Assembly: GCF_011303555.1 (NCBI RefSeq)
Contig: NZ_CP049868.1
Coordinates: 2,914,001-2,978,000, forward strand
Direction: 5' to 3'
Length of the DNA: 64,000 nucleotides
Source of the DNA: Pedobacter sp. HDW13
Lineage (GTDB): Bacteria; Bacteroidota; Bacteroidia; Sphingobacteriales; Sphingobacteriaceae
Of this stretch, positions 1-11,400 are shown piece by piece. Position numbers and translations under genes: made by a program. Position 1 is the stretch's first letter; the number at the start of each line of letters is the position of its first letter. A model generated the notes under the pieces. It worked only from the letters and a program-made list of their open reading frames with translations. It was not told the DNA's origin and did not search any database.

Positions 1-3000
1 TTAAGCTTTTACAGTGCGCTGGCTCAGCAAAAAATTACCGACGGTTCAATTACAGATAAAAAACTGCCCAATAAAGACGCAATATTCGAACTGGAAAGTT
101 CAAATAAAGGCTTACTTCATACCAGGGTGGCACTAAAAACCACTACCGATGCATTTCCACTATCGGCACATGTAGCTGGTATGATGGTTTATAACACTGC
201 AACCAGTAACGATGTTGTTCCGGGGATTTATTATAACGATGGAACGAAATGGAATTTGGTTAAAGGATCGAAAGGAGATGCAGGCTCGATTCTGGTCGAA
301 ACCCAGCCCGATAAAGATGGGGTGCCTGGCAAACCAGGTGAGCCCGGTGGGCCGGGCGCAGGCGTTACCATTGTAATTAACCGCAGTGGTACCTGGGTAT
401 ATAACCCAACTACTAATACCTGGACAAATATTAAAGGACCAAAAGGGGATAAAGGAGATGCTGGCACAGTAGGCATTCAGGGTATGTCTGGCACAAGCGG
501 AACTCCGGGTACTCCGGGTTCTGGTACTGCCGGTGCACCTGGTGCAGGCGTTACCATTGTAACTAACGATAGTGGTACCTGGGTTTATAACCCAACTACA
601 AATACCTGGACAAATATTAAAGGACCAAAAGGGGATAAAGGAGATGCTGGCGCAGTAGGCGTTCAGGGTATGCCTGGCACAAGCGGAACACCGGGCACAC
701 CGGGTTCTGGCACTGCCGGAGCACCAGGTACAGGTGTTACCATTGTAACCAACGATAGCGGCACCTGGGTGTATAATCCAACAACAAATACCTGGATCAA
801 TATTAATGGACCAAAGGGAGATAAAGGCGATGCGGGTGTAGTAGGCGTTCAGGGTATGCCTGGCACAAGCGGAACTCCGGGTACACCGGGTTCTGGTACT
901 GCCGGTGCACCTGGAGCAGGTGTTACCATTGTAACCAACGATAGCGGCACCTGGGTGTATAATCCAACCACGAATACCTGGACAAATATTAACGGACCGA
1001 AAGGAGATAAAGGCGAGAAGGGCGATGCGGGTGTAGTAGGCATTCAGGGTATGCCTGGCACAAGCGGAACACCGGGTACGCCGGGTTCTGGCACTGCCGG
1101 AGCACCTGGTACAGGTGTTACCATTGTAACCAACGATAGTGGCACCTGGGTGTATAATCCAACAACAAATACCTGGACGAATATTAACGGACCAAAAGGA
1201 GATAAAGGCGATGCGGGTGTAGTAGGCATTCAGGGTATGCCTGGCACAAGCGGAACACCGGGTACGCCGGGTTCTGGCACTGCCGGTGCACCTGGTACAG
1301 GTGTTACCATTGTAACCAACGATAGTGGCACCTGGGTGTATAATCCAACAACAAATACCTGGACGAATATTAACGGACCAAAAGGAGATAAAGGCGATGC
1401 GGGTGTAGTAGGCATTCAGGGTATGCCTGGCACAAGCGGAACACCGGGTACGCCGGGTTCTGGCACTGCCGGTGCACCTGGTACAGGTGTTACCATTGTA
1501 ACCAACGATAGCGGCACCTGGGTGTATAACCCAAGCACAAATACCTGGACGAATATTAACGGACCAAAAGGAGATAAAGGCGATGCAGGTGTAGTAGGCG
1601 TTCAGGGTATGCCTGGCACAAGCGGAACTCCGGGCACACCGGGTTCTGGTACTGCCGGTGCACCTGGTGCAGGTGTTACCATTGTAACCAACGATAGCGG
1701 CACATGGGTGTATAACCCAAGCACAAATACCTGGACGAATATTAACGGACCAAAAGGAGATAAAGGCGATGCGGGTGTAGTAGGCGTTCAGGGTATGCCT
1801 GGTACAAGCGGAACACCGGGTACCCCGGGTTCTGGCACTGCCGGTGCACCTGGTACAGGTGTTACCATTGTAACCAACGATAGTGGCACATGGGTGTATA
1901 ACCCAAGCACAAATACCTGGACGAATATTAACGGACCAAAAGGGGATAAAGGCGATGCGGGTGTAGTAGGCGTTCAGGGTATGCCTGGCACAAGCGGAAC
2001 TCCGGGTACACCGGGTTCTGGTACTGCCGGTGCACCTGGAGCAGGTGTTACCATTGTAACCAACGATAGCGGCACATGGGTGTATAATCCAAGCACAAAT
2101 ACCTGGACGAATATTAACGGACCAAAAGGAGATAAAGGCGATGCGGGTGTAGTAGGCGTTCAGGGTATGCCTGGTACAAGCGGAACACCGGGTACCCCGG
2201 GTTCTGGTACTGCCGGTGCACCTGGAGCAGGTGTTACCATTGTAACCAACGATAGTGGCACATGGGTGTATAACCCAAGCACAAATACCTGGACGAATAT
2301 TAACGGACCAAAAGGAGATAAAGGCGATGCGGGTGTAGTAGGCGTTCAGGGTATGCCTGGTACAAGCGGAACACCGGGTACCCCGGGTTCTGGCACTGCC
2401 GGTGCACCTGGTACAGGTGTTACCATTGTAACCAACGATAGCGGCACATGGGTGTATAACCCAAGCACAAATACCTGGACGAATATTAACGGACCAAAAG
2501 GGGATAAAGGTGATGCAGGCGTTGCCGGTAAATCTGTAACCTTAACCAACAATACCGATGGTACCACAACTATTACCGATGGATCAGGCGGAACGGTAAC
2601 GATTAAAAATGGTAAAGACGGTGTAAACGGAACAAATGGTGTAGACGGTAAATCTGTAACCTTAACCAACAATACTGATGGTACAACAACCATTACCGAT
2701 GGATCAGGCGGAACGGTAACAATTAAAAATGGTAAGGACGGTATAAACGGAACGAATGGTGTAGATGGAAAATCTGTAACCTTAACCAACAATATTGATG
2801 GTACCACAACTATTACCGATGGATCAGGCGGAACGGTAACGATTAAAAATGGTAAAGACGGTGTAAACGGAACTAACGGAACAAATGGTGTAGACGGTAA
2901 ATCTGTAACCTTAACCAACAATACTGATGGTACAACAACCATTACTGATGGATCAGGAGGAACGGTAACGATTAAAAATGGTAAGGACGGTGTAAACGGG

Positions 3001-5460
3001 ACAAATGGTGTAGACGGTAAATCTGTAACCTTAACCAACAATACTGATGGTACAACAACCATTACCGATGGATCAGGGGGGACGGTAACAATTAAGAACG
3101 GTAAGGATGGAGTTGATGGAGCAACTGGTCCGCAAGGTCTGGTAGGAGCTACAGGTGCACAAGGTTTGAAAGGTGATAAAGGAGATATTGGAGCAACAGG
3201 CGCTATAGGTGCTACTGGTGCAACAGGTGCAATTGGCCCACAAGGTACTGCAGGAGCCGCAGGTGCACAAGGTTTGAAAGGTGATAAAGGAGATACTGGA
3301 GCGGCTGGCGCAGTAGGTGCTACTGGTGCAACAGGTGCAATTGGCCCACAAGGTACTGCAGGAGCCGCAGGTGCACAAGGTTTGAAAGGTGATAAAGGAG
3401 ATACTGGAGCGGCTGGCGCAGTAGGTGCTACTGGTGCAACAGGTGCAATTGGCCCACAAGGTACTGCAGGAGCTACAGGTGCACAAGGTTTGAAAGGTGA
3501 TAAAGGAGATACTGGAGCGGCTGGTGCAGTGGGTGCTACTGGTGCAACAGGTGCAATTGGCCCGCAAGGTACTGCAGGAGCCACAGGTGCCCAGGGTTTG
3601 AAAGGTGATAAGGGAGATACTGGAGCGGCTGGCGCTGTAGGTGCTACTGGCGCAACAGGTGCTGTTGGTCCGCAAGGCCCGGTAGGAGCCACAGGTGCTC
3701 AGGGTTTACAAGGTGATAAGGGAGATACTGGAGCGGCTGGCGCAGTAGGTGCTACTGGTGCAACAGGCGCAATTGGTCCGCAAGGCCCGGTAGGAGCCAC
3801 AGGTGCTCAGGGTTTACAAGGTGATAAGGGAGATACTGGAGCGGCTGGCGCAGTAGGTGCTACTGGTGCAACAGGCGCAATTGGTCCGCAAGGCCCTGCA
3901 GGAGCCACAGGTGCTCAGGGTTTAAAAGGTGATAAAGGAGATACTGGAGCGGCTGGTGCAACAGGTGCAATTGGCCCACAAGGTACTGCAGGAGCCGCAG
4001 GTGCACAAGGTTTAAAAGGTGATAAAGGAGATACTGGAGCGGCTGGTGCAGTGGGTGCTACTGGTGCTACTGGTGCAACAGGTGCAATTGGTCCGCAAGG
4101 CCCTGCAGGAGCCACAGGTGCCCAGGGTTTGAAAGGTGATAAGGGAGATACTGGAGCGGCTGGCGCTGTAGGTGCTACTGGCGCAACAGGTGCTGTTGGT
4201 CCGCAAGGCCCGGTAGGAGCCACAGGTGCTCAGGGTTTAAAAGGTGATAAAGGAGATACTGGAGCGGCTGGTGCAACAGGTGCAATTGGCCCACAAGGTA
4301 CTGCAGGAGCCGCAGGTGCACAAGGTTTAAAAGGTGATAAAGGAGATACTGGAGCGGCTGGTGCAGTGGGTGCTACTGGTGCAACAGGTGCAATTGGCCC
4401 GCAAGGCCCTGCAGGAGCCACAGGTGCCCAGGGTTTGAAAGGTGATAAGGGAGATACTGGAGCGGCTGGCGCTGTAGGTGCTACTGGCGCAACAGGTGCT
4501 GTTGGTCCGCAAGGCCCGGTAGGAGCCACAGGAGCCCAGGGTTTGAAGGGAGATAAAGGAGATATCGGAGCAACAGGTGCACAAGGTACTGCAGGAGCTG
4601 TGGGTGCAACAGGTCCTCAAGGCCCTATTGGTCTAACCGGCGCTACTGGTCCTGCTGGGGTAGCTGGTGCGCAAGGCTCTCAGGGACCGGTTGGAGCTAC
4701 AGGCGCGCAAGGCCCTGCAGGTACCAATGGCGTAGGAGGTGTTTCGCAAGCTGGTACTGGAATCAGTATTACGGGCGCAGGAACTGCAGCTAGTCCTTAT
4801 ATTATCAATAACACTATAATTGATACTGATAATCAAGCCATTACTGCTTTTAGCTTAAATGCAGCCACAAAAATATTAACACTTACTTTGCAAAGAGGAA
4901 ATACAATGACGGTAGATCTTTCTACATTGGCACCTGCAAGTACTGCTGATAATGGTTTAAATAAATCAAGCACTACCAATACCCAATTGGGAGGGCCGTT
5001 AACCGGAGCAACTACGATCACTACTACTGCTGCAAATACATTGGCCATTCCAGGTTTGCAAACTGGCGCTGAAACGGACAAAGTAGTAACGGTTACCTCA
5101 ACAGGTGTTTTACAAGCCTTAAAGGGTGCATTGCCCAAGTTCTTTTATGCCCCTTCTGTAGTGGTGCCTACGCACGACTCGAACGGGGTTCCATTGGTAG
5201 GGAATCAGACTTTGGATATTTATAGCAAGTATTCGCAGCAATTTGGTTTCTCTGGTGGAATTGGCCAGGCCAGAAGCAACTCTTCTTCTACGCTGCCGGT
5301 ATTGCCAGCAAGCGAATTGGATTATTTCGTTACCTATTTCGATAATACGGTATTCAATACTGTAACGGTTTCTGCTGCTGGTGTAATTACTTATACTGTT
5401 AAACCAACAGCAGTAGCAACAGAAGCTTCGTTCATGAACATTGTATTTAAAGTTAAATAG
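1..5460 (+). CDS. Giant collagen-like repeat surface protein, 5' partial
   Basis: The frame is open from base 1. Codons before the GTG at 127 read as the end of a signal peptide (FYSALAQQ) followed by [15 protein letters not shown], a leader typical of Bacteroidota surface proteins, so the true start lies shortly upstream of the window and 127 is not the start. After a short N-terminal domain ([22 protein letters not shown]) come three repeat blocks: 12 copies of a 62-residue unit (bases 361-2520), five copies of a 40-residue GKSVTLTNN unit (2527-3117), and Gly-X-Y collagen-like repeats rich in GPQG and GDKGD (3118-4740). A non-repetitive C-terminal domain of about 240 residues follows. No T9SS sorting domain was recognised at the C terminus. 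It is probably exported and extended, acting as an adhesin or surface-layer protein; this role is inferred. The adjacent lectin-like and T9SS genes support a cell-surface location. Confidence 0.85.
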   Translation, partial: LSFYSALAQQKITDGSITDKKLPNKDAIFELESSNKGLLHTRVALKTTTDAFPLSAHVAGMMVYNTATSNDVVPGIYYNDGTKWNLVKGSKGDAGSILVETQPDKDGVPGKPGEPGGPGAGVTIVINRSGTWVYNPTTNTWTNIKGPKGDKGDAGTVGIQGMSGTSGTPGTPGSGTAGAPGAGVTIVTNDSGTWVYNPTTNTWTNIKGPKGDKGDAGAVGVQGMPGTSGTPGTPGSGTAGAPGTGVTIVTNDSGTWVYNPTTNTWININGPKGDKGDAGVVGVQGMPGTSGTPGTPGSGTAGAPGAGVTIVTNDSGTWVYNPTTNTWTNINGPKGDKGEKGDAGVVGIQGMPGTSGTPGTPGSGTAGAPGTGVTIVTNDSGTWVYNPTTNTWTNINGPKGDKGDAGVVGIQGMPGTSGTPGTPGSGTAGAPGTGVTIVTNDSGTWVYNPTTNTWTNINGPKGDKGDAGVVGIQGMPGTSGTPGTPGSGTAGAPGTGVTIVTNDSGTWVYNPSTNTWTNINGPKGDKGDAGVVGVQGMPGTSGTPGTPGSGTAGAPGAGVTIVTNDSGTWVYNPSTNTWTNINGPKGDKGDAGVVGVQGMPGTSGTPGTPGSGTAGAPGTGVTIVTNDSGTWVYNPSTNTWTNINGPKGDKGDAGVVGVQGMPGTSGTPGTPGSGTAGAPGAGVTIVTNDSGTWVYNPSTNTWTNINGPKGDKGDAGVVGVQGMPGTSGTPGTPGSGTAGAPGAGVTIVTNDSGTWVYNPSTNTWTNINGPKGDKGDAGVVGVQGMPGTSGTPGTPGSGTAGAPGTGVTIVTNDSGTWVYNPSTNTWTNINGPKGDKGDAGVAGKSVTLTNNTDGTTTITDGSGGTVTIKNGKDGVNGTNGVDGKSVTLTNNTDGTTTITDGSGGTVTIKNGKDGINGTNGVDGKSVTLTNNIDGTTTITDGSGGTVTIKNGKDGVNGTNGTNGVDGKSVTLTNNTDGTTTITDGSGGTVTIKNGKDGVNGTNGVDGKSVTLTNNTDGTTTITDGSGGTVTIKNGKDGVDGATGPQGLVGATGAQGLKGDKGDIGATGAIGATGATGAIGPQGTAGAAGAQGLKGDKGDTGAAGAVGATGATGAIGPQGTAGAAGAQGLKGDKGDTGAAGAVGATGATGAIGPQGTAGATGAQGLKGDKGDTGAAGAVGATGATGAIGPQGTAGATGAQGLKGDKGDTGAAGAVGATGATGAVGPQGPVGATGAQGLQGDKGDTGAAGAVGATGATGAIGPQGPVGATGAQGLQGDKGDTGAAGAVGATGATGAIGPQGPAGATGAQGLKGDKGDTGAAGATGAIGPQGTAGAAGAQGLKGDKGDTGAAGAVGATGATGATGAIGPQGPAGATGAQGLKGDKGDTGAAGAVGATGATGAVGPQGPVGATGAQGLKGDKGDTGAAGATGAIGPQGTAGAAGAQGLKGDKGDTGAAGAVGATGATGAIGPQGPAGATGAQGLKGDKGDTGAAGAVGATGATGAVGPQGPVGATGAQGLKGDKGDIGATGAQGTAGAVGATGPQGPIGLTGATGPAGVAGAQGSQGPVGATGAQGPAGTNGVGGVSQAGTGISITGAGTAASPYIINNTIIDTDNQAITAFSLNAATKILTLTLQRGNTMTVDLSTLAPASTADNGLNKSSTTNTQLGGPLTGATTITTTAANTLAIPGLQTGAETDKVVTVTSTGVLQALKGALPKFFYAPSVVVPTHDSNGVPLVGNQTLDIYSKYSQQFGFSGGIGQARSNSSSTLPVLPASELDYFVTYFDNTVFNTVTVSAAGVITYTVKPTAVATEASFMNIVFKVK
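361..2520 (+). repeat. 12 tandem copies of a 186-bp (62-residue) coding repeat
   Basis: Each unit starts with [16 protein letters not shown] and ends in the collagen-like stretch [15 protein letters not shown]. Copy 1 begins at 361 and copy 12 at 2416. That distance equals 11 units of 186 bp plus a 9-bp insertion ([10 protein letters not shown]) in copy 4. Copies 1-6 read NPTTNTW and copies 7-12 read NPSTNTW, so two adjacent subfamilies are visible. Near-identity at the DNA level makes copy-number change by slippage or recombination likely. Confidence 0.95.
2527..3117 (+). repeat. Five tandem 120-bp coding repeats (GKSVTLTNN units)
   Basis: Units start at 2527, 2647, 2767, 2896 and 3016. Each encodes [19 protein letters not shown] followed by a [12 protein letters not shown] segment. 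The third unit carries an extra 9 bp (a duplicated NGT triplet). The predicted structure is a short beta-rich module between the 62-residue repeats and the collagen-like block. Confidence 0.9.
3118..4740 (+). repeat. Collagen-like Gly-X-Y repeat block
   Basis: Continuous Gly-X-Y triplets arranged in 36-residue (108-bp) higher-order units of the type [19 protein letters not shown] plus [15 protein letters not shown]. Some units are shortened by deletion of whole triplets (around 3950 and 4270), consistent with slippage. KGD and GPQG triplets are those expected of bacterial collagen-like triple helices. Confidence 0.9.
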
Positions 5461-5461
5461 C

Positions 5462-7039
5462 ATGAATAGGATAAAGAGAATGTGCAATAGGTTATTTAAT
5501 TTAAAACAATTGGGCAAAATAGTTACACTGAGCTTAACACTTTGTTTGTTCTTCTGGAATAAACAAAGTGCACAGGCACAGAGTTCTTATGGAGATTTTC
5601 CTTATGCCCAATCTTTTACCTCAGGTACCAAACCTTCCGAAGTATCTACTCCAACCGGAGCGGGAACTAACGATGTGGCATTTACCACTAATGGTTTACG
5701 TTTAACACGTGCTGCCAACAGCCTTTTCGGTGCTATTTTTATAAATAACAGACAGTTTTCTTCTAAAAACGGAGTTAAAATTGCATTTGAGTTTGGAATG
5801 TACGGTGGAAACGGAGCAGATGGTATTTCAATGTTTCTATTTGATGCAGCAGTAACTAATCCGGTTATTGGCGCTCCCGGTGGTGATTTGGGTTATAATT
5901 TTGCCCGTGCTAATGATTCTTGGGCAGCAAATCGTAAAGCTGGTCTTACCGGTGCTTATTTAGGCGTAGGTATAGATGCTTTTGGGAACTTTAAAACTAA
6001 GCAGTTTCAAACTGATAAAAGATGGAATGGAGTAAGCCTGGCTGGTTCAAGTCATGTTACCTTAAGGGCAGCTGCCGGACCAGTGATTAACAATACCGGT
6101 CAAGGTCAGGGTTTTACAGGTTATCCGGTAATGATTACCCAATCAACTTTGGCAGTACCGACAGGTAATGGAGGTGCTATTTTAAATCAAACTGGCGGAG
6201 GTTATACCTTTTCTACGGGACCATCAACAGGTTTCGACCTTAAAACAACAGGCCTGGGTGCCACAACAGCTGATGCCGATTATAGAAAGGCATTTATAGA
6301 TTTAGTTCCTAATAATGACCTTTTAGGCAACAATAATGGGTTTTATATAACAGTTAAGATCCAACATGGGAGCACCATTACTACGGTGATTGATAATTAC
6401 CTCTACCGTACTTCTTTTACCTATACCGAAAATGCCAATGCAGCCGGTAATACCGATTATAATACCAATAGTAATACTGGTGCTGATACACAGCGAACCT
6501 TATCTGCTACTGTTCCCGATTTTTTACGCATCGGTTTTGCTGCCAGTACAGGTGGTTTAAACAATATCCATCTGATCAAAAACTTAACGGTTACCTTGCC
6601 CTATGCGGCTGAAGCAGCAGATGATTTGGGTGCTACTTGTAGAAATATACCAGTAGTTGTTGATCCTTATGCCAATGATATAGCTTATGCTGGTCTCATA
6701 CTTTTATCGCCAGTGCCAACTGCATCGAAGGATAATATTGATGCCAGCCAATTCAGGTTTTTGAACAGCGATGGTACTACTGCAACCAACCCTTTCTCGG
6801 TAACCAATAACCAAGGTACGTTTACCTACAATGCTACAACAAAGAAAGTGACCTTTACCCCAGCTGTAGGCTTTATCGGTACGGCATCCATCAACTATAG
6901 TATTAAAGGGATAACGGTTCCAGTTGTGGGTGGTCCTTATGGCGATGAGGCTTATCGTTCTCAGAATGCCACGATTACGGTTAGGGTTTCCAAATGCCAG
7001 GTCATCACCAACCCCATGTTGCCTTCAGGTAACGAATAA
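5462..7039 (+). CDS. L-type-lectin-like exported protein with Ig-like C-terminal domain
   Basis: The ATG at 5462 is chosen because it directly follows the stop of the upstream gene; the longer start at 5441 would overlap it. A signal peptide ends at SAQAQ. Residues of roughly 40-370 look like a concanavalin/L-type lectin fold: FAFEFGMYGG-like strands, GADGISMFLFD, and GAYLGVGIDAFGNF, which resembles the metal- and sugar-binding strands of legume-type lectins. The remaining 130 or so residues resemble a repetitive Ig-like domain (TFTPAVGFIGTASINYSI). No C-terminal T9SS domain is obvious. It is translated almost coupled to the collagen-like gene and sits 25 bp before a T9SS substrate gene, so it probably works on the cell surface. 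The sugar ligand cannot be inferred. Confidence 0.75.
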   Translation: MNRIKRMCNRLFNLKQLGKIVTLSLTLCLFFWNKQSAQAQSSYGDFPYAQSFTSGTKPSEVSTPTGAGTNDVAFTTNGLRLTRAANSLFGAIFINNRQFSSKNGVKIAFEFGMYGGNGADGISMFLFDAAVTNPVIGAPGGDLGYNFARANDSWAANRKAGLTGAYLGVGIDAFGNFKTKQFQTDKRWNGVSLAGSSHVTLRAAAGPVINNTGQGQGFTGYPVMITQSTLAVPTGNGGAILNQTGGGYTFSTGPSTGFDLKTTGLGATTADADYRKAFIDLVPNNDLLGNNNGFYITVKIQHGSTITTVIDNYLYRTSFTYTENANAAGNTDYNTNSNTGADTQRTLSATVPDFLRIGFAASTGGLNNIHLIKNLTVTLPYAAEAADDLGATCRNIPVVVDPYANDIAYAGLILLSPVPTASKDNIDASQFRFLNSDGTTATNPFSVTNNQGTFTYNATTKKVTFTPAVGFIGTASINYSIKGITVPVVGGPYGDEAYRSQNATITVRVSKCQVITNPMLPSGNE

Positions 7040-7064
7040 CCGCTGAAGCGATAATTCATTCAAC

Positions 7065-8366
7065 ATGAAAATAAAAACATTACAAATATTAATTATTATC
7101 CTGCTGCTTTTACTGGGCTACCAAATAGAGGTTCAGGCGCAAACAGGGGCAGGGAGTAGTACTGTTGATAATTCGACTGTTTATATTGCAGCCGGAACAA
7201 CCGAGCTTCGTTTCTCTGAGGAAACTTATTTTGGGCCTGATGCCGACTGGACTATCGACGGCACGCTGACCATTTACAGTAAAAATGTATGGATTGCCCC
7301 CGGTGCAAAATTTAGCGGTAAAGGGAAGATTATCATTTACAATCCGGGCGATAATCCTTTTTACACCGATATGCCATCGGGTCCAACACAGATTGATGGC
7401 AACAATGGTAATTTCATTAACCTCATTATCGAACACCACAATACAAGCAACATTGTTTTAGCCAATGTTACCGATCCGGGATACAATACCAAAAATCCGG
7501 TTGGAGCAGATGGGGCTACACTAAACATTGCCGGAACATTAGATATGGCTGCTAACGGAGCCGACATTATATTAAACGGTAATAATTTAGTTTTCAATGC
7601 TAGCGGTAAAATCAGTAATTACAGCATGTCGCGGATGGTGGTTACCGAAAACAGTTTAACCGGCCATATGGTTAAAGATATTAACGCCAATGCTGCATTT
7701 GTATTTCCGATAGGCATTGCAGAAGGCGATTATACACCCGCAACATTAACGCCCAAAATACCAACACGGATTTTTGCCAGTGTTCAGAATTATAATGCCG
7801 ACAATAATATACCCGGCACCGATATGATAAAAGGGATGGATAGAACCTGGAATTTATATGCTGCTACTCCGACTACTGCAACCGTTACTTTACAGCACAA
7901 TACCATTACCAATGGCTCGGGTTTTATTGATGCAAAGGCTTCCATTACCCAGTATTTAGGCTTTGGTAAATGGGATGTAAGCGCAACAACCAACCCTGCT
8001 CAGGGTGTTCATACCCGCAGTAACGTAAGCATAGCGGGCGATATGCTGGCCAATGGAGCCTTTTTTACCAAGCACTCGCTCGATGGTACTAATTTAATTA
8101 TTCCCAACCTGTTTACGCCAAATGGCGATGGCAATAACGATACCTTCGAAATCCGCGGACTCGAATTTTTTGATGCGAATGATCTCGTTATCGTAAACCG
8201 CTGGGGAAATGAAGTGTATAAAGCAAGTAACTATCAAAATAACTGGACCGGTGAAGGCCTTAATGAGGGCACGTATTATTACGTACTGAGGGTTAAAGCA
8301 GATGCATCTGCTGCATGGCAGGTGTATAAAGGATACATCACATTAATCAGGGCATTTAGAAGATAA
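7065..8366 (+). CDS. Exported protein with T9SS type B (gliding motility-associated) sorting domain
   Basis: The N-terminal signal peptide ends near VQAQ. The middle of the protein is beta-rich ([20 protein letters not shown]), as in autotransporter-like or beta-helical surface proteins. Residues of about 343-433 are a textbook type B C-terminal domain: [18 protein letters not shown], then [13 protein letters not shown], then W(T)[13 protein letters not shown] and a final KGYITLIR. In Flavobacterium, type B domains direct export through the type IX system and need a PorP/SprF-like partner. Such a partner is the next gene, 47 bp downstream. Function beyond secretion is unknown; an adhesin role is inferred from the neighbours. 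Confidence 0.88.
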   Translation: MKIKTLQILIIILLLLLGYQIEVQAQTGAGSSTVDNSTVYIAAGTTELRFSEETYFGPDADWTIDGTLTIYSKNVWIAPGAKFSGKGKIIIYNPGDNPFYTDMPSGPTQIDGNNGNFINLIIEHHNTSNIVLANVTDPGYNTKNPVGADGATLNIAGTLDMAANGADIILNGNNLVFNASGKISNYSMSRMVVTENSLTGHMVKDINANAAFVFPIGIAEGDYTPATLTPKIPTRIFASVQNYNADNNIPGTDMIKGMDRTWNLYAATPTTATVTLQHNTITNGSGFIDAKASITQYLGFGKWDVSATTNPAQGVHTRSNVSIAGDMLANGAFFTKHSLDGTNLIIPNLFTPNGDGNNDTFEIRGLEFFDANDLVIVNRWGNEVYKASNYQNNWTGEGLNEGTYYYVLRVKADASAAWQVYKGYITLIRAFRR

Positions 8367-8413
8367 TTGGTTGAGGTTCGATTGCCTTAAACCGATGTAT
8401 GTACATCATCACC

Positions 8414-9379
8414 ATGAAAAAAATACTCACCATAACAGCCTTAATTTTATTGACTAAGCTTTCTTCTGCACAGCAGGATGCACAGTTTAGCCAGTACATG
8501 TTTAATGGCATTTACATTAACCCTGCCTATGCAGGTTACCGCGAACAGTTAAACGTACATGCTTTTTATCGCAACCAGTGGACAGGGTTAACGGGTTCGC
8601 CAAAAACCATGTCGGTAGCGGTTGATGCCATTGCCAATAACGGAAATGTCGGGCTGGCCCTGCAACTCTCTGGCGATAGGCTTGGTGCACAAAGAAACCA
8701 GTCTGTTTATGCCAATTATGCCTATCGCATTCGTTTAAATGCCGATGGAACTTCGAGGCTGGCCCTGGGTTTGGGTGTAGGGGCAGTTCAGTTAGGAATT
8801 GATGGCGCAATGCTTAACCCCAACGATTTTGAAGTTTACCAGCCTACTGGCATGGAAAGCACCATTGTGCCCGATGCCCGTGCCGGTGTTTACTTCGCTA
8901 ACGACCAGTTATATGCCGGTATTAGTGCCGATAACCTCGTTTCGCAGTATATAGATATTGATCGCTATGCCTTTATTCCGCAACCCAAACCACATTATTA
9001 CCTTACTGCAGGCATGCTCATTCCCTTATCGCAGGATATCCTGTTAAAACCTTCTTTTTTATTGAAAGACGACCGTGGAGGACCAAGCAGCATAGATTTG
9101 AATGCCTTTGTAATTTTAAACGAAAAGCTCTGGTTGGGAGGATCGTACCGCACGGGAATTAAGCTGTACAATAAAGACTATCTGCAAAAAGATTTAAGCA
9201 AAATGAATTCGGCAGTGGCAGCAGTACAACTGTTTCCAACCAACAACCTGAGGATTGGTTATGCCTACGATTTTTCTATTGGTGCCCTGCAGCAATATAG
9301 CGGCGGAACACATGAAATATCAATCAGCTATTTTTTCAATAAAAAGAACATGCGCATGTTAACCCCAAGAATTTTTTAA
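8414..9379 (+). CDS. Type IX secretion PorP/SprF-family outer membrane protein
   Basis: The ATG at 8414 (MKKILTITALILLTKLSSA) gives a clean signal peptide; an upstream in-frame ATG at 8399 adds only five residues. The mature protein begins QQDAQFSQYMFNGIYINPAY, the hallmark of the PorP/SprF family, and contains the conserved FYRNQWTGLTGSPKT stretch. The C terminus ends in amphipathic strands (HEISISYFF), as expected for an outer membrane beta barrel. Family members act as cognate partners for secretion or anchoring of type B T9SS cargo. Its position directly after the type B cargo gene supports such a pairing. It is one of several paralogues usually found per genome, so a specific symbol is not assigned. 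Confidence 0.9.
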   Translation: MKKILTITALILLTKLSSAQQDAQFSQYMFNGIYINPAYAGYREQLNVHAFYRNQWTGLTGSPKTMSVAVDAIANNGNVGLALQLSGDRLGAQRNQSVYANYAYRIRLNADGTSRLALGLGVGAVQLGIDGAMLNPNDFEVYQPTGMESTIVPDARAGVYFANDQLYAGISADNLVSQYIDIDRYAFIPQPKPHYYLTAGMLIPLSQDILLKPSFLLKDDRGGPSSIDLNAFVILNEKLWLGGSYRTGIKLYNKDYLQKDLSKMNSAVAAVQLFPTNNLRIGYAYDFSIGALQQYSGGTHEISISYFFNKKNMRMLTPRIF

Positions 9380-9382
9380 GCC

Positions 9383-11380
9383 ATGGCTCATTTATCCATA
9401 CCAAACTTTATTGCTGTTAACTACAAAAGATTTTTAGCTACGGCTATGTTAACCTTGCTGCTCCTTTTTGGCGCTAAACCTGGCCAGGCGCAATACGTGC
9501 TCAATGCTGCCGATGCCCAATACGAGCTTTTTAATTATAGCAAGGCCATAAACCTTTACGAACAGGCCTACCAAAAGAAACCAACGCAGTACACCGCCGA
9601 GCGGCTTTACCATTGTTATGCCTTTATCAACGATTACAAACAGGCCGAAAGCTGGAGTGCCATTGCCGCTGCAATGCCAGATGCGAAACCCGAAAATATA
9701 CTGGCCTATGCCAAAGCCTTACAGCAAAATAGTAAGTACACCGAAGCCAAACAGCAATTTCAAAAATACGCTGCTACTGGCGAAACCGTTGCCCCTGCCG
9801 ATATAAACCGCTGGTTATTGAGCTGCGATTCTGCTTTGTATTGGATGAAAAACCCCACATCGGTTATCATTACCAATGCCGCTAAACTTAATTCTGCCCA
9901 ATCAGACTGGGGGCTTAACACGTTTGGTAACGGCGTAACTTTTGCTTCCGATCGCGGTGCTGATGGTTCAGTACAAAACGGTTCCAATCGGCCCTTTTTT
10001 AAATTTGATGGCACAAAGAAACCCGATAAAAATATTTACGGCTGGACCGGAAACCATTATTTACGCCTCTATACACAAAGGGAATTAACCGATAGCGTAA
10101 GTCCTTTTCCTATTCAAACCCACACCGATTATCATATGGGGCCTGCCAGCTTTACGCAAAGCGGAAAGGAAATGTATTTCACCTTAACCAAAATCCCAAA
10201 GCATCCGGTTTATGTAAAAGGCAAACTGGCTACCGTTAACGTAGAAATCTATTCGGCTAAGTTAGATGAAAAGGGAAATTGGGGTAGTCCTCTCGCTTTT
10301 AGCTATAATAAAGTGGATGAATATTCGGTTAGCGATCCTTTTATCAGTGCCGATGGCAATACCCTTTACTTCAGTTCAACTATGCCCGGCGGCCTGGGCG
10401 GGGCAGATATTTATTTTTGCCTGAAAAGAGCAGATGGTACCTGGCAGCTTCCCGTTAATTTGAAAGCACTGAATACTGCCGGTAACGAACGTACACCTGT
10501 GTTGGGCGGGCATCAGGATTTTTATTTCAGTAGCGATGGTCGGGTAGGTATGGGCGGATTGGATATTTATAAAGCCAATCTCGTAGGAGATAAAATCAGT
10601 AAGATCGAAAATATGGGCTACCCGCTCAATTCGCCTCAGGATGATTTTGCTTTTCTGAAAACTAATGCACTAAACGGATACCTGAGCTCCAATCGCACAG
10701 GTGGCTTAGGAAACGATGATATTTACAGCTTTACTGCACCTCAATTATTGGTATTTAAACTTACCGGAATTGTTTTCGATAAACGTACTAACCTTCCACT
10801 CAACAATGCGTTGATTACGTTAAATAAAACCAATATACAAAACCTGAAAGTGTTAACAGGTGATGATGGTACATTTCAGTTCAATTTAGAAAAATCGGCT
10901 GATTATGAACTTACGGGAGAGAAAACCGCTTACCGCAACGATTTGGCCCAGGTAACCACCAAAGGCCTTACCACCAGCACCATGCTTAAGCAAAATCTGT
11001 ATCTGGAAAAAATAGAGCTCGAGAAAGCAATTAAGCTGGAAAATATTTATTATGATTTCGATAAATCTGATATCAGGCCTGATGCAGCTATTGAGCTTAA
11101 CAAACTGGTTAAAATTATGAAAGATAACCCAACCATTTGGATTGAGCTGGGTTCGCATACCGATAGCCGGGGTAACGATCAATATAACATGCAGCTATCG
11201 CAAAACAGGGCCAATGCTGCCGTTCAGTACATCATTAACCAGGGCATTGCCCCGAACCGGATTACTGCTAAAGGTTATGGCGAATCGCAACTGCTTAATA
11301 AATGTGCTAACGGTGTAAAATGTACAGCAGCCGAACACCAGTTAAACCGGAGAACCGAATTTAAGATTGTAAAATTATAA
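9383..11380 (+). CDS. OmpA-family protein with TPR, WD40-like propeller and CRD (PorE-like)
   Basis: It starts 3 bp after the SprF-like gene; the signal peptide ends at GQAQ. Domain order: tetratricopeptide-like helices (about residues 35-130, ELFNYSKAINLYEQAYQKKP); a PD40/WD40-like propeller (about 170-450) with repeated DPFISADGNTLYFSS and YFSSDGRVGMGGLDIY motifs; a carboxypeptidase-regulatory-like domain (about 455-535, GIVFDKRTNLPLNNALITLN); and an OmpA peptidoglycan-binding domain (about 553-665, YYDFDKSDIRPDAAIELNK, HTDSRGND, NRRTEFKI). This is the architecture described for PorE of the type IX system. No lipobox is visible, unlike some relatives. It probably links the secretion or anchoring machinery to peptidoglycan and is likely co-transcribed with the two genes before it. 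Confidence 0.85.
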   Translation: MAHLSIPNFIAVNYKRFLATAMLTLLLLFGAKPGQAQYVLNAADAQYELFNYSKAINLYEQAYQKKPTQYTAERLYHCYAFINDYKQAESWSAIAAAMPDAKPENILAYAKALQQNSKYTEAKQQFQKYAATGETVAPADINRWLLSCDSALYWMKNPTSVIITNAAKLNSAQSDWGLNTFGNGVTFASDRGADGSVQNGSNRPFFKFDGTKKPDKNIYGWTGNHYLRLYTQRELTDSVSPFPIQTHTDYHMGPASFTQSGKEMYFTLTKIPKHPVYVKGKLATVNVEIYSAKLDEKGNWGSPLAFSYNKVDEYSVSDPFISADGNTLYFSSTMPGGLGGADIYFCLKRADGTWQLPVNLKALNTAGNERTPVLGGHQDFYFSSDGRVGMGGLDIYKANLVGDKISKIENMGYPLNSPQDDFAFLKTNALNGYLSSNRTGGLGNDDIYSFTAPQLLVFKLTGIVFDKRTNLPLNNALITLNKTNIQNLKVLTGDDGTFQFNLEKSADYELTGEKTAYRNDLAQVTTKGLTTSTMLKQNLYLEKIELEKAIKLENIYYDFDKSDIRPDAAIELNKLVKIMKDNPTIWIELGSHTDSRGNDQYNMQLSQNRANAAVQYIINQGIAPNRITAKGYGESQLLNKCANGVKCTAAEHQLNRRTEFKIVKL

Positions 11381-11400
11381 AACGTTGCTGTGCAGCAAGC

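Noticed and set aside
127..129. GTG as start of the collagen-like protein
   Set aside because: The frame is open to base 1 and encodes a signal-peptide end and a conserved leader upstream of it.
2346..3692. 448-residue Pro/Ala-rich ORF on the minus strand
   Set aside because: It is the antisense of the Gly-X-Y and 62-residue repeats; the low-complexity PAAPVAP pattern is what such repeats give on the opposite strand.
361..4740. Regular repeats as a CRISPR array
   Set aside because: The repeats are contiguous, in frame and coding, with no unique spacers.
5119..5517. 132-residue minus-strand ORF over the end of the collagen-like gene
   Set aside because: It overlaps two plus-strand genes with clear protein features and has no family resemblance.
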